Source: Kibdelosporangium banguiense (GTDB lineage: Bacteria > Actinomycetota > Actinomycetes > Mycobacteriales > Pseudonocardiaceae). From it: a stretch of 64,000 nt of DNA. Every line of letters begins with the position of its first letter. Within the stretch, counting starts at the first letter, position 1. Shown here piece by piece: positions 53,685-62,414 of the stretch. Under the pieces are notes generated by a model that ran no database searches, was not told where the DNA came from, and saw only the letters and a program-made list of their open reading frames with translations. Location: positions 7,949,203 to 8,013,202 of the forward strand of contig NZ_JAGINW010000001.1 in the NCBI RefSeq assembly GCF_017876405.1, given 5' to 3'. The position numbers and the translations under genes are program-made.

Positions 53685-55082
53685 TTGATTCCGCTCCGCA
53701 AGGCCTGGCTGGTCCTGGTGGTCGTGGTGATCGCCGAGCTCATGGACCTCATCGACACCAGCGTCGCCAACCTCGCCGGTCCCTCGATCCGCGCTGACCT
53801 CGGCGGCGGCCCGATGACTCTGCAATGGGTGCTGTCGGCCTACACCGCGGCTTTCGCGCTGGGCCTGATCGCTTCCGGCAGGCTCGGTGACCTGCTCGGC
53901 CGCCGCCGGCTGTTCCTGCTCGGTCTGGCCGGTTTCACGCTCGCGTCACTGGCCTGCGGCCTCGCGCCCAGCCCCGGTTTCCTGATCGCCGCCCGCCTGT
54001 TGCAAGGCCTCTTCGGGTCGGTGATGATCCCGCAGGGGATGGCCCTGGTGAAGATCGTCTTCCCGCCCGAGCACCTGCGCAAGGCCCTGATGCCGTTCGG
54101 TCCGATCATGGGGCTGGCCACGGTGGCCGGGCCGATCCTTGCCGGCTGGCTGTTGCACCTGGACCTCTTCGGCAGCCAGTGGCGCTCGATCTTCCTGATC
54201 AACATCCCGTTCGGCATCCTCGCCGCCGCACTCGGCTGGTGGGTCCTGCCGCGGCACAGCGGCGAGGACCGCAACGCCCGCCTGGACCTGCGCGGCGTAG
54301 CCCTGCTCACCGCAGGCTCGGCGCTGCTGATCGTGCCGCTCATCCAGGGACGCGACCTGGGCTGGCCCGCGTGGACCTACGCGATGATCGCCGCCGCGCT
54401 GGTGGCCTTCGGCCTGTTCGTCGTGTCCGAACGCCGCAGCAGCAACCCAGTCATCACCCCGTCACTGTTCGGCAAACGCAGCTTCGTGGTCGGATTGCTG
54501 ATCGTCGGCGGGTTCTACGCCTCGCTCAGCGGGTTCGTCCTGGTCATCAACCTGCTGCTGCAATCAGGCCTGGGCTGGACTCCGCTGCACACCGGCTTCG
54601 CGCTGATCCCCTGGGCACTGGGCACCGCAATCGCCACCCTGGCCTCAGGTGCAGTGCTCGCCGAGAAACTCGGACGCGCCAACCTGCACCTCGGCCTGGC
54701 CATCACCGTCGTCGGCCTGCTCGCACTCTGGTGGTCAACCGCGCACTGGGGCGACGCCATCACCATATGGACACTGACACCGGCGCTACTCGTGACCGGA
54801 ATCGGCTCCGGCCTGTTGTTCATCCCCCTGTTCGACTTCATCCTCGGCGACGCCACCGCCGAAGAAGTCGGTACCGGCGCCGGCATGCTCAACGCGGCCC
54901 AGCAGTTCGCCAACGCCATCGGCGTCGCCGCACTCGGCACCATGTTCTTCGCCCACATCGGACAGTCCCAGTCGTCCGTGGCCGCCGCCGGCCTGGTGTT
55001 CGCCATCTGCGCCGCCGTCTGCGTCCTGGCTCTGCTACTGGTCAGGCTCCTGCCCGAACATTCCCAGCAAGCCGCTCACTGA
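53664..55082 (+). CDS. MFS drug exporter, DHA2 (14-helix) family
   Basis: 472 aa with 14 predicted helices. LMDLIDTSVANLAGPSIRADL resembles motif D1, GRLGDLLGRRRLFLLGL is motif A and GPILAGWLLHLDLF is motif C. DHA2 pumps export lipophilic cations, dyes and antibiotics with proton antiport. It is controlled by the divergent TetR gene through three operators, one of which lies inside the first codons. No ribosome binding site precedes the GTG at 53664, consistent with leaderless translation. Confidence 0.94.
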   Translation: MTTELSSLIPLRKAWLVLVVVVIAELMDLIDTSVANLAGPSIRADLGGGPMTLQWVLSAYTAAFALGLIASGRLGDLLGRRRLFLLGLAGFTLASLACGLAPSPGFLIAARLLQGLFGSVMIPQGMALVKIVFPPEHLRKALMPFGPIMGLATVAGPILAGWLLHLDLFGSQWRSIFLINIPFGILAAALGWWVLPRHSGEDRNARLDLRGVALLTAGSALLIVPLIQGRDLGWPAWTYAMIAAALVAFGLFVVSERRSSNPVITPSLFGKRSFVVGLLIVGGFYASLSGFVLVINLLLQSGLGWTPLHTGFALIPWALGTAIATLASGAVLAEKLGRANLHLGLAITVVGLLALWWSTAHWGDAITIWTLTPALLVTGIGSGLLFIPLFDFILGDATAEEVGTGAGMLNAAQQFANAIGVAALGTMFFAHIGQSQSSVAAAGLVFAICAAVCVLALLLVRLLPEHSQQAAH

Positions 55083-55333
55083 CACCGCGCCCCGCGCGCC
55101 GGTCTGACGCTGGGAATGACTTCGACATCTGTGATGTATGGAAACTTGCAAGTGTTAATGTGCTGACTTCTTTGAACCATGGACGACTGGACGGCGTATC
55201 TCACATAGGAGGGCCGACGACGTGCCCTCGATGCGGCCGCGGCGTGCCGAGGATGGCTTCAGTACGCCCTTTTCCAGCAACGTCGCTCGGGTAGTCGATC
55301 TCCGCGTGGATGCTCGGAGACAGGAAGGACACC

Positions 55334-56050
55334 GTGAAACGACTCCTCGTACCGTTCGTGCTCACGCTGTTCCTGGTGTCGTTCCCGGCAGGGGCGAGGG
55401 CGGCTCAGTCGAACTCGCGGTTGTCGGCTCGGGACGCGGATCTGCTGGTCAAGGTCCGGCTGGCCAATCTGTGGGAGATGCCTGCCGGTCAGATGGCCGG
55501 TGAGCGGTCGGCGAGCGTCAAGGTCCAAGAGGCCGGCCGCACCATGATGAACGACCACACCCTGTTGAACGTCGAGGTCGAGCGCTTGGCGGGCCTGTAC
55601 GGCCTGCAACTGCCCTCGGCGCCCAATGACATGCAGAAGAGCTGGCTCACCGAGATGGCCCAGGCATCCGGGGCGCAGTTCGACTCCGTGTTCGCGATGC
55701 GGTTGCGCGCCGCGCATGGACTGATCTTTCCTGTGGTCGCCAACGCACGGGTGACCACCACGGACCCGGAGATCCGCAAGTTCGCGACCACGGCCAACAC
55801 CATCGTGATGAAACACATGACCCTCCTGGAGAACACCGGAGTGGTCGATTTCGCTGCCCTGTACGCCCCGACGCCGCTGATGGTGATGTCCGATTCGGAC
55901 GGTCGCGACATAGTGGTGGCGGTGGCAATGGCACCGTTGGTGGCGGTGGCTGCCGTCTTCGTGCTGTGGCTCGCTGCGGGCCGTAACCGGCGCCGTCCTG
56001 GGAGCGGGCGACCTCAGTGGTCCGCCACGGCTGCCGGTCAGGGATCATGA
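55334..56050 (+). CDS. DUF4142 family exported protein
   Basis: 238 aa. Signal peptide residues 1-24 (LLVPFVLTLFLVSFPAGARA), then a DUF4142 four-helix (ferritin-like fold) domain from about 30 to 180 (SARDADLLVKVRLANLWEMP, MMNDHTLLNVEVERLAG, ITLMKH-type helix around KHMTLLENT). A C-terminal membrane helix (AMAPLVAVAAVFVLWLA) with basic tail anchors it. Function of the family is not established. GTG start with AGGAAGGA upstream. Between 55083 and 55333 only a possible short upstream frame and no clear gene were seen. Confidence 0.85.
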   Translation: MKRLLVPFVLTLFLVSFPAGARAAQSNSRLSARDADLLVKVRLANLWEMPAGQMAGERSASVKVQEAGRTMMNDHTLLNVEVERLAGLYGLQLPSAPNDMQKSWLTEMAQASGAQFDSVFAMRLRAAHGLIFPVVANARVTTTDPEIRKFATTANTIVMKHMTLLENTGVVDFAALYAPTPLMVMSDSDGRDIVVAVAMAPLVAVAAVFVLWLAAGRNRRRPGSGRPQWSATAAGQGS

Positions 56051-56236
56051 GGTCGTCGATGTCGTAGCGCGGGTTGTTCGTGGCCTGCCTCAACGCGCCA
56101 ATCCCTTACAGACTTGCTAAGGTCAGCAATTGTTGAACTTTACGGTCAGGGATGGTGTCGTCGCTCAGGCGCGGGCCAGGGAGGATCCTCGCATGAGCAC
56201 GGCGGAAACGTATGGCGTGGGTGGGGAGGGGTGCCA

Positions 56237-56608
56237 GTGAGCAGGCCCCTTTATCAGCTGAAGGCGGAGTTCTTCAAGACGCTGGGGCATCCCGCGCGGA
56301 TTCGGGTCCTGGAGTTGTTGAGTGAGCGGGAGCACGCGGTCGCGGAGATGCTGCCCGAGGTCGGCATCGAGTCGGCCAACCTGTCGCAGCAGTTGGCGGT
56401 GCTGCGCCGGGCGGGGCTGGTGACCACTCGCAAAGAGGGCTCGAACGTCTACTACTCGCTGGCCAGCCCGTTGTTCGCGGAGTTGCTGGCGGTCGCCCGC
56501 CGGATCCTGACCGGGGTGTTGTCCGGGCAGATGGAACTGCTGGCCGACCTCAGTACATCGGCGGCGGTGTCCGCGACGACGTCGGAAGGTGACTCACCGG
56601 CCGGTTGA
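56237..56608 (+). CDS. ArsR/SmtB family transcriptional regulator
   Basis: 123 aa winged helix. EFFKTLGHPARIRVLELLSE, EMLPEVGIESANLSQQLAVL (recognition helix) and RKEGSNVYYSLASP are ArsR signatures. No CxC metal-site cysteines occur in helix alpha3, so it is not an arsenic- or cadmium-type sensor; a redox or other ligand, or ligand-independent activity, is possible. The GTG at 56237 has a GGGGAGGGG site upstream. It may control the nearby DUF4142 gene or a distant target. Confidence 0.9.
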   Translation: MSRPLYQLKAEFFKTLGHPARIRVLELLSEREHAVAEMLPEVGIESANLSQQLAVLRRAGLVTTRKEGSNVYYSLASPLFAELLAVARRILTGVLSGQMELLADLSTSAAVSATTSEGDSPAG

Positions 56609-56764
56609 GCCGCTGATCGTCCTGCGCTTTCTCGTACCAAGGGCTCCGGCCTGTGGCAGGGCATGCCTTTGTGCGGTCTATCACTTGCGAAGTTCTTTAA
56701 CTGCGTAGATGATGTACTCCGTTGTTGAGCGAGTGCCGTAACGACCACAAGGAGACAGCCCGGG

Positions 56765-57133
56765 ATGAACATCGAGACGGCACTGAAAGAGGCCCTGTCC
56801 ATTCCCGGTGCGGTGGGTGCCGCCCTGGTCGACATCGAAAGCGGGATGTCGCTCGGCACCCTGGGCGGCGACTGGCTGGACCTGGATGTCGCCGCGGCCG
56901 GCAACACCGAGGTGGTGCGGTCGAAACTGCGCGTGATGTCCGCCCTCGGGCTCAACGACGGCATCGAGGACATCCTGATCACCCTGCACCGTCAGTACCA
57001 CCTGATCCGGCTGCTGCAGTCCGCCAAGGGCGCCTCGACGCTGTTTCTCTACGTGATCCTGGAACGGGAGCGGGCGAACCTCGCGCTGGCCCGGCACCAC
57101 CTCAAGCGCGTCGAAGCCGACCTGATGGTGTGA
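56765..57133 (+). CDS. Roadblock/LC7-like domain protein
   Basis: 122 aa. ALKEALSIPGAVGAALVDIE (first helix and strand) and a middle RLLQSAKGASTLFLYVILER strand region match the roadblock/LC7 fold. In actinobacteria such proteins usually act with small GTPases (MglA-like) in signalling, but no GTPase gene is in view. ATG 56765 follows AAGGAGA at about 56749. Its own role is unknown. Confidence 0.82.
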   Translation: MNIETALKEALSIPGAVGAALVDIESGMSLGTLGGDWLDLDVAAAGNTEVVRSKLRVMSALGLNDGIEDILITLHRQYHLIRLLQSAKGASTLFLYVILERERANLALARHHLKRVEADLMV

Positions 57134-57360
57134 GCCGGTCGCAGACCACGACGCCGCCGGTGATGTCCTTCGTGACATTCCGAAATGGACACTTCGATGA
57201 TCGGCGAATCCGTGCGTACCAACACGTTTCGGCATGCGATCGGGCCGGATGTCGCAGAAATGCAGTATCTGGTCCGGACGCTCCTGGTATGCACTGATGA
57301 CGCACAGAGTGCGAGATGCTGGTTTGGACGCGCTCTGTTCGCCGAAGGAGGCGCCGGATC

Positions 57361-58376
57361 GTGTTCGGAATTCTCACAGTCGTCGCGTTGGCGGTTATTC
57401 CTGTCTTTGTCGGTGCCGCGGTGTTGTTCGCAAAAAGGGCCCATCTTACTGGAGCAGTTCTGCTCGCGTTCGTGACCGCTCTGGTGGTGCCGGCTCCTGC
57501 CGCAATGGCGGTCGAGCCCATGGCGCCGGGGACACGCGGCCCTGGCATCTGGGCGGGATATGTCAAAGAGTGGCGCGGCGCGAGCCCGTACATCGGGTAC
57601 TACTCTGTGCATGCCGAATGGCTCGTGCCCAAGGTGCGGTGCACACCCCGGTCCGATGTCACCGAATCGCAGTACCGGGGGGCATGTGGGTCGGTCTTGG
57701 CGGGTGGTACGGCAACAATCCCTTCGCGCAGACGGGGATCGGCATCTACTGCCGCGTCAACCTCAACGACGGGACGGCGGAGGCGGTATACAACGCGTGG
57801 CGTGAATACATCAGCGGTGTTTTCGGAACCATGAAACCTCCGGAAGAGCACCCGCTGGACTGGCCCAAGGACCAGTTCCCGGTGCGGCCCGGTGACAAGA
57901 TCATTGCCGACGTCGTGTACGAGAACGGGCAGTCCATGGTGAGACTGGACAATGTGGACAGCGGCACCGGCAGGCCTCGATGGCAGAAACCCGCGGAGGA
58001 TCGCAGGCAGATACCGAGGGTCGTTTCCACAAAGCTCGGGCCGGTTGCGATACCGACGAACGGCGTTTCGGTCGAGGTGATCGTGGAGGCCGGTCGCCCA
58101 GCCCCGGTCTTCGACCACGTCGTGTTCCGCAACCCGCGCGCCAGAATGTCCTGGTACCTCCCAGGCTATGGATATGTCCCGAGCCAGTCGTTCCCGCTGT
58201 CGTTCCACAGTCCCGGCCCATACGGTTCATCGGAGAAGTCGACGAGCCAAGCGCATTACCCGACGGTGTTCAACGCCGACAACGAATTCGCCGTCTTCCA
58301 GACGTTCAGCAAGTACAACCCGTTCCCGCCGGTGTCGTATCCCGGCGACATCAACGGAGTCAGGCCGGCCGGATGA
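57361..58376 (+). pseudogene. Secreted G1-peptidase-like (eqolisin-fold) protein, frameshifted in a G run
   Basis: GTG at 57361 with AAGGAGG 9 bases upstream. Two hydrophobic segments (residues about 3-20 and 30-50, ending at PAPAAMA) export or anchor it; then WAGYVKEWRGASPYIGYYSV, VHAEWLVPKV. At the G6 run 57677-57682 the frame must move back by one base: the next part (WVGLGGWYGNNPFAQTG, WREYISGVFG and onward) is in the neighbouring frame and reads to 58376. Reading seven G residues instead of six restores one frame. The beta-sandwich pattern (AEW, VGLGG, W.E) resembles peptidase G1 enzymes, but catalytic Gln/Glu assignment is unsure. The stop overlaps the EACC1 gene start (ATGA). Confidence 0.7.
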
Positions 58377-58777
58377 CAACCACAGATGCTGTACCGGTCC
58401 TGGTCCGTATCGCGAGCGGGCCGGAGGACAGCAGGCAGGCCACGGCCGACCTGGTGATGGCGCTGACGGAAGACCTCACTCAGGCAGGGATCAGGACACG
58501 AGCCTCATCTGCGGTGCCACCGCCGCTGGGCAAGTCGCCGCCGTCGGCCCTGTTCGAGACACTCCTCGTCTACGGCATAGCGTCACCCGCTGCGGCAGCG
58601 GCGTTCACCAAGGTGGTGATCGCGTTCCTGCACCGGCAACGGGACCGGAAGATCGTCATCGAGCACGATGACGACCGGATCGAAGTGCATGGCGCCTCAG
58701 CGGCCGATCAACGTGCGGCGATCGAGGCATGGTGCACACGACAGGCGGACCGGCACACCACGACCGATGCGGACTGA
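58373..58777 (+). CDS. EACC1 (effector-associated constant component 1) family protein
   Basis: 134 aa. ATG 58373 overlaps the previous stop. The protein has a helical N-terminus (VRIASGPEDSRQATADLVMA) and a C-terminal LLVYGIASPAAAAAFTKVVI, AFLHRQRDRKIVIEHDDD pattern with basic linker RQRDRK, as in EACC1 proteins of actinobacterial conflict systems (described by Aravind and co-workers alongside effector proteins such as caspases). It is thought to be a constant partner of variable effectors. It lies two bases before the caspase gene, so the two are translated together. Confidence 0.85.
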   Translation: MTTTDAVPVLVRIASGPEDSRQATADLVMALTEDLTQAGIRTRASSAVPPPLGKSPPSALFETLLVYGIASPAAAAAFTKVVIAFLHRQRDRKIVIEHDDDRIEVHGASAADQRAAIEAWCTRQADRHTTTDAD

Positions 58778-58779
58778 CG

Positions 58780-60291
58780 ATGGGCAGACATGCCCTGCTG
58801 ATCGCGACCGGCAGCTACGAAGATCCACTGCTGGGGCGGCTGCGCTCGCCGGCTCAGGACGTCAAACGCCTCGCCGCGGTGCTGCGCGACCCGGCTCTCG
58901 GCGCCTTCGACGAGGTCACGATCTGCGTTGACCAGCCAGAGCATCGGCTGCGGGTCGCCGTCGAGGATGTGCTCTGCGACCGGTCTCGCGAGGACCTGGT
59001 GGTGGTGTACCTGTCCTGTCACGGAATCCGGGACAGGAGAGGACGGCTGTACTTCGCGGCCATCGACACGCGGCTGGACCGCTTGGCGGCCACCGCATTG
59101 GCCTCGACCTTCCTCGACGAGCAGATGTCCGCTTCGACCGCAGGCGGGCGTGTACTCATTCTGGACTGCTGTTTCAGCGGCAGTTTCGCCCACGGCCTCG
59201 CCGTGAAATCGTCGGCGGTCAGCCCACTTGTAGGCAGCATCGGCCGGGGGTATTTCGGACTCACCGCCACTGATGCTTTTGAGTACGCCTTCGAGGGAAC
59301 AACACCGCGCGGACTCCTGCCCCGGCCGTCGGTGTGCACCGAAGTGATCGTCACCGGTCTGGAGACCGGGCAGGCCGACCGGGACGGCGATGGCTGGGTG
59401 TCGGCCTACGATCTCTACGACTACGTCTATGACGTGGTGAAACAAACTGCGCCGCAGACACCGACCTACTTCGCGAGCCATGTGGAGGGACGGCTACTGC
59501 TCAGCCGCGTCCCCCAGGCGGCACAGCCGCTGGGTGACCGAAAACCGGACATCCCGATTGCCAGACAGGTGACGCACCGGCCGAGCATTCTCCGACGGGC
59601 ACGCCGCCACGCACGAGCGATCATCGCAGTGGTCATCATGCTCGTCGCCGTCGCAGCCGTTCTCGTGGCTGACAGGATGAAGCAACAAACCCTGTCGGAG
59701 AGCTACGCCCTGGTGACCAGTGCTCGCCCTCTTGTCGACGACAGCCTGCGAGACAACCACTCTGACAATCGCTGGGGCGAGGGATCTGGCACGTACGGCG
59801 ACTGCACGTTCGCCGACGGTGCCTATCACGCGCGGCCGCGGCAATTACTAGGGCAGTACCATGTCTGCTGTCGAAGCGATATCAGGCGCGACGACTTCGC
59901 TGTGCAGGTCGACGTGAGAATCGCGGCCGGAGACGAAGGCGGACTGGCCTTTCGCTGGAACAACAGCATCGGGTACTTCTTCCACGTGACGAGCACAGGG
60001 AACTACCACTTCTTCGCCACGGACCGTACTGGCAAGAACAGCATCCGGATCAGCGGCAGCAGCTCTCCTCATCCCGCGATCAAAAGAGGCACGGACCAGG
60101 TCAACGTCCTCGCGGTGCTGGCACAGGGTTCGATCATCCACCTCTTCGTCAATGGCGAGCATCTGGACACTGTCGACAATTCGACGTATCCCGAGGGAGG
60201 TATCTCGCTCTGTGCGCAGAACTTCTCCAATGGGACCGACGTCGGCTTGACCGATGTCGCCTTCAACAACCTGAAAGTGTGGCGCGCCTAG
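58780..60291 (+). CDS. Caspase-like (C14) effector fused to a membrane helix and a lectin-like beta domain
   Basis: 503 aa. The C14 caspase domain covers 1-245, with catalytic His H81 (VVYLSCHGIRD) and Cys C131 (ILDCCFSG). Residues 200-212 form an EF-hand-like loop (DRDGDGWVSAYDL). A single membrane helix follows at 280-297 (AIIAVVIMLVAVAAVLVA). Residues 305-503 form a beta-sandwich of the 3-keto-disaccharide/concanavalin-like type (GGLAFRWNNSIGYFFHV, NVLAVLAQGSIIHLFVNGEH, ISLCAQNF). The lectin would face outside while the protease stays inside, so the protein could couple surface glycan sensing to protein cleavage and cell death. ATG 58780 is two bases after the EACC1 stop. Confidence 0.92.
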   Translation: MGRHALLIATGSYEDPLLGRLRSPAQDVKRLAAVLRDPALGAFDEVTICVDQPEHRLRVAVEDVLCDRSREDLVVVYLSCHGIRDRRGRLYFAAIDTRLDRLAATALASTFLDEQMSASTAGGRVLILDCCFSGSFAHGLAVKSSAVSPLVGSIGRGYFGLTATDAFEYAFEGTTPRGLLPRPSVCTEVIVTGLETGQADRDGDGWVSAYDLYDYVYDVVKQTAPQTPTYFASHVEGRLLLSRVPQAAQPLGDRKPDIPIARQVTHRPSILRRARRHARAIIAVVIMLVAVAAVLVADRMKQQTLSESYALVTSARPLVDDSLRDNHSDNRWGEGSGTYGDCTFADGAYHARPRQLLGQYHVCCRSDIRRDDFAVQVDVRIAAGDEGGLAFRWNNSIGYFFHVTSTGNYHFFATDRTGKNSIRISGSSSPHPAIKRGTDQVNVLAVLAQGSIIHLFVNGEHLDTVDNSTYPEGGISLCAQNFSNGTDVGLTDVAFNNLKVWRA

Positions 60292-60513
60292 CGATCTCTG
60301 GTCGCCCGGGTGGACGAGCCGGGGCCGGAGGCGATAGTCTGCGCCGGTCGAAAAGGATCTGGGCCGGCACAGGTAAGTCCGGCCCCCTCAGCACGAGGCT
60401 CCGTTCGTCGCCCCGGCGGCGGACCCGCGACAAGTTCTCGGCGAGCAGCCGAGGCTTGACGCTGCCTGTCTGTTGAGTCTCGGCTTCTCGTCTCGTCATG
60501 CAGAGGAGAAGCG

Positions 60514-60840
60514 ATGCCTGTCATTCGTACCGGCTCAGCGGTGACTCAGATCAACGTCTTCACCGTCGAACCGGACCGCCAGCAGCCTTTGATCGACTAC
60601 CTGGCCCGCGCGGCCCGGGTCGCCAGCGAGGTACCTGGCTGGATGTCGGCCAGTATCCACCGCAGCCTGGACGGCACCCGCGTGGTCAACTACGCGCAGA
60701 GCGAGGATCACGATGCCGCACGGCGGGTGATCCAGCACCTGAAGGCCCAGGGGATGCTGGAGGGCAACAAGGCGTTCGGGCAGGCCCATCCAGGTCTGTA
60801 CGAGGTTTCGTTCACCCTTGATCGGGACGACATCCACTAG
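60514..60840 (+). CDS. ABM-domain (antibiotic biosynthesis monooxygenase fold) protein
   Basis: 108 aa ferredoxin-like fold. ITQINVFTVEPDRQQPLIDYL-type start (here VTQINVFTVEPDRQQPLIDY) and EVPGWMSASIHRSLDGTRVV are characteristic of ABM proteins such as heme-degrading or quinol monooxygenases, but small cytoplasmic members often have no known reaction. AGAGGAGAAG precedes the ATG. A strong hairpin terminator follows 8 bases after the stop, so it is a monocistronic unit or the last of its transcript. Confidence 0.88.
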   Translation: MPVIRTGSAVTQINVFTVEPDRQQPLIDYLARAARVASEVPGWMSASIHRSLDGTRVVNYAQSEDHDAARRVIQHLKAQGMLEGNKAFGQAHPGLYEVSFTLDRDDIH

Positions 60841-60848
60841 CCGGATCC

Positions 60849-60879
60849 TGGTCAGGCGCAACCCGGTTGCGCCTGACCA
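60849..60879 (+). terminator. Strong hairpin terminator after the ABM gene
   Basis: A perfect 14-bp stem, TGGTCAGGCGCAAC and GTTGCGCCTGACCA, with a 3-base loop starts 8 bases after the ABM stop. It is the best terminator in the window by sequence, without a T tract. Confidence 0.8.
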
Positions 60880-60931
60880 AGGTGTGACCTCAGGCGATAA
60901 CCAGTCGCGACTTCGTGCCACCCGCGACAGT

Positions 60932-62038
60932 ATGACCGCCATGGACCAGACCTTCATCCCGGGAATGGAGTTGTCGCGCCGCTTCTACTACGAGGCGGTA
61001 CTGCCCGTTGTGCAGGCGCATCTCGGGGACATGCCGCACACCGCCGCCCGGATCGGCACCGGCTCGGAAGTCCTCGGCTTCGACACCGCTCGCTCCGCTG
61101 ATCACGAATGGGGCCCGCGCCTGCAACTGTTCCTGCACCCGCACGACGCCCGCCAGCACGCCCACAACCTTGTCGCCGTGCTCAGTGACGAGCTGCCGAA
61201 GAGCTTCCTCGGCTACCCGACGAACTTCGTCGCAACCGGCAATGAGCACGTCCGCAGCATGGAATTCACGACCGGGCCGGTCTTCCACCGCGTCGACGTC
61301 ACGAGCCTTGATGTCTGGTTCACCGGCAACGTGGGTTTCGATCCGCGTTCAGGGATCACCACCCTCGACTGGCTGGCCACCCCGGTCCAGACGCTGGCCG
61401 AAGTCACGGCGGGTGCGGTATTCCACGATGGACTGGGCGAACTCGCCGCGGCCCGATCCCGGCTCGCCTGGTACCCCGACCAGGTATGGCGGTATGTCCT
61501 GGCCTGCCAATGGCAACGTGTGTCCCAGGAAGAAGCATTCGTCGGACGCTGCGGTGAGGTCGGCGACGAACTCGGCTCGGCCATCGTCGCCGCGCGCCTC
61601 GTCCGTGACCTCATGCGTCTGTGCCTGCTCATGCACCGCCGCTACCCGCCTTACAGCAAATGGCTCGGCAGCGCCTTTGCCCGACTCGCCTGCGCGGACA
61701 CGATCACCCCGGCTTTCACGGCGGCACTCGCCGCAACAACATGGCACGACAGGGAAACCCACCTCGCAACGGCCTACTCGACCGTTGCCCGGCTGCACAA
61801 CCAACTCGGACTGACCGAACCGGTCGACCCCAGCACCCGGCCGTACCACGACAGGCCATTCCAAGTCCTGCACGCCGAACGCTTCAGTCAGGCACTCATC
61901 GCCACGATCACCGATCCCGGCCTCCGCGCGCTGCCACTCACCGGAGCCATCGACCAGTTCGCCGACAACACCGACCTCCTCGACCAACGCGCACACACCC
62001 GCGCCACGACCGCAGCGTTGACAGCACTAGACACCTGA
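60932..62038 (+). CDS. DUF4037 family protein (nucleotidyltransferase-fold)
   Basis: About 368 aa. The segment AARIGTGSEVLGFDTARSAD then HEWGPRLQLFL is the GSExLGFDD-type nucleotidyltransferase motif of DUF4037 proteins, with Asp/His residues at the possible metal site; the body is mostly helical. Some relatives are linked to antibiotic or nucleotide transfer, but no substrate is known. The ATG at 60932 and the next at 60941 have no clear ribosome binding site, so a leaderless transcript is possible. It converges on a decayed beta-lactamase gene. Confidence 0.82.
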   Translation: MTAMDQTFIPGMELSRRFYYEAVLPVVQAHLGDMPHTAARIGTGSEVLGFDTARSADHEWGPRLQLFLHPHDARQHAHNLVAVLSDELPKSFLGYPTNFVATGNEHVRSMEFTTGPVFHRVDVTSLDVWFTGNVGFDPRSGITTLDWLATPVQTLAEVTAGAVFHDGLGELAAARSRLAWYPDQVWRYVLACQWQRVSQEEAFVGRCGEVGDELGSAIVAARLVRDLMRLCLLMHRRYPPYSKWLGSAFARLACADTITPAFTAALAATTWHDRETHLATAYSTVARLHNQLGLTEPVDPSTRPYHDRPFQVLHAERFSQALIATITDPGLRALPLTGAIDQFADNTDLLDQRAHTRATTAALTALDT

Positions 62039-62414
62039 TCCGCCAGCCGTGATCAGGCGGCGGCTGAGTTCGACCATGGGGTTGATGGTGGTGTCGTAGT
62101 TGCTGAGGACAACGGAAACCCAGCCCAGGCCAGGATAGATGTCCAGCCGGGGCGCTGCGCCGGGGCCGCTGCCCGAGTGCCCGAGGACGCGCTGGTTGTT
62201 GACGATGGCATCGAGGTGCCCGTAGCCGTAGAACTGGGTCTGGCTGGGTGGTTGCGACGGGGGCAGGGCCACCTTTCCGCTGGTGCTCCTCGCGAGCGTG
62301 GCATGGATCGTCCACTATGGACCCCGTTTCAGCGGCTGACACGGCGGGTGTGCCCGCGGCAACCCAGGCTCCGGCCAGAGCGGTGGCGCCCAGCATTCTC
62401 CGTCGTGTGATCAC
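62027..62414 (-). pseudogene. Decayed beta-lactamase-family serine hydrolase gene
   Basis: GTG at 62414 has GGAGG upstream and opens a Tat signal peptide (ITRRRMLGATALAGAWVAA). About 20 residues after the signal (ETGSIVDDP) the frame is lost, and the minus strand in another frame continues with the last ~85 residues of a beta-lactamase/serine hydrolase (STSGKVALPP, YGYGHLDAIVNNQRVLGHSG, GWVSVVLSNYDTTINPMVEL), ending at 62027. The central ~250-300 residues, including SxxK and YxN, are absent, so a deletion plus frame change removed the enzyme core. Its 3' end overlaps the stop of the convergent DUF4037 gene. Confidence 0.78.

Noticed and set aside
60361..60385. GGGCCGG/CCGGCCC hairpin in the 222-base gap before the ABM gene, considered as a riboswitch or terminator
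   Set aside because: Only 7 bp with an 11-base loop, and no riboswitch core motifs could be matched; high-GC sequence gives such hairpins by chance. No other feature was seen in the gap.
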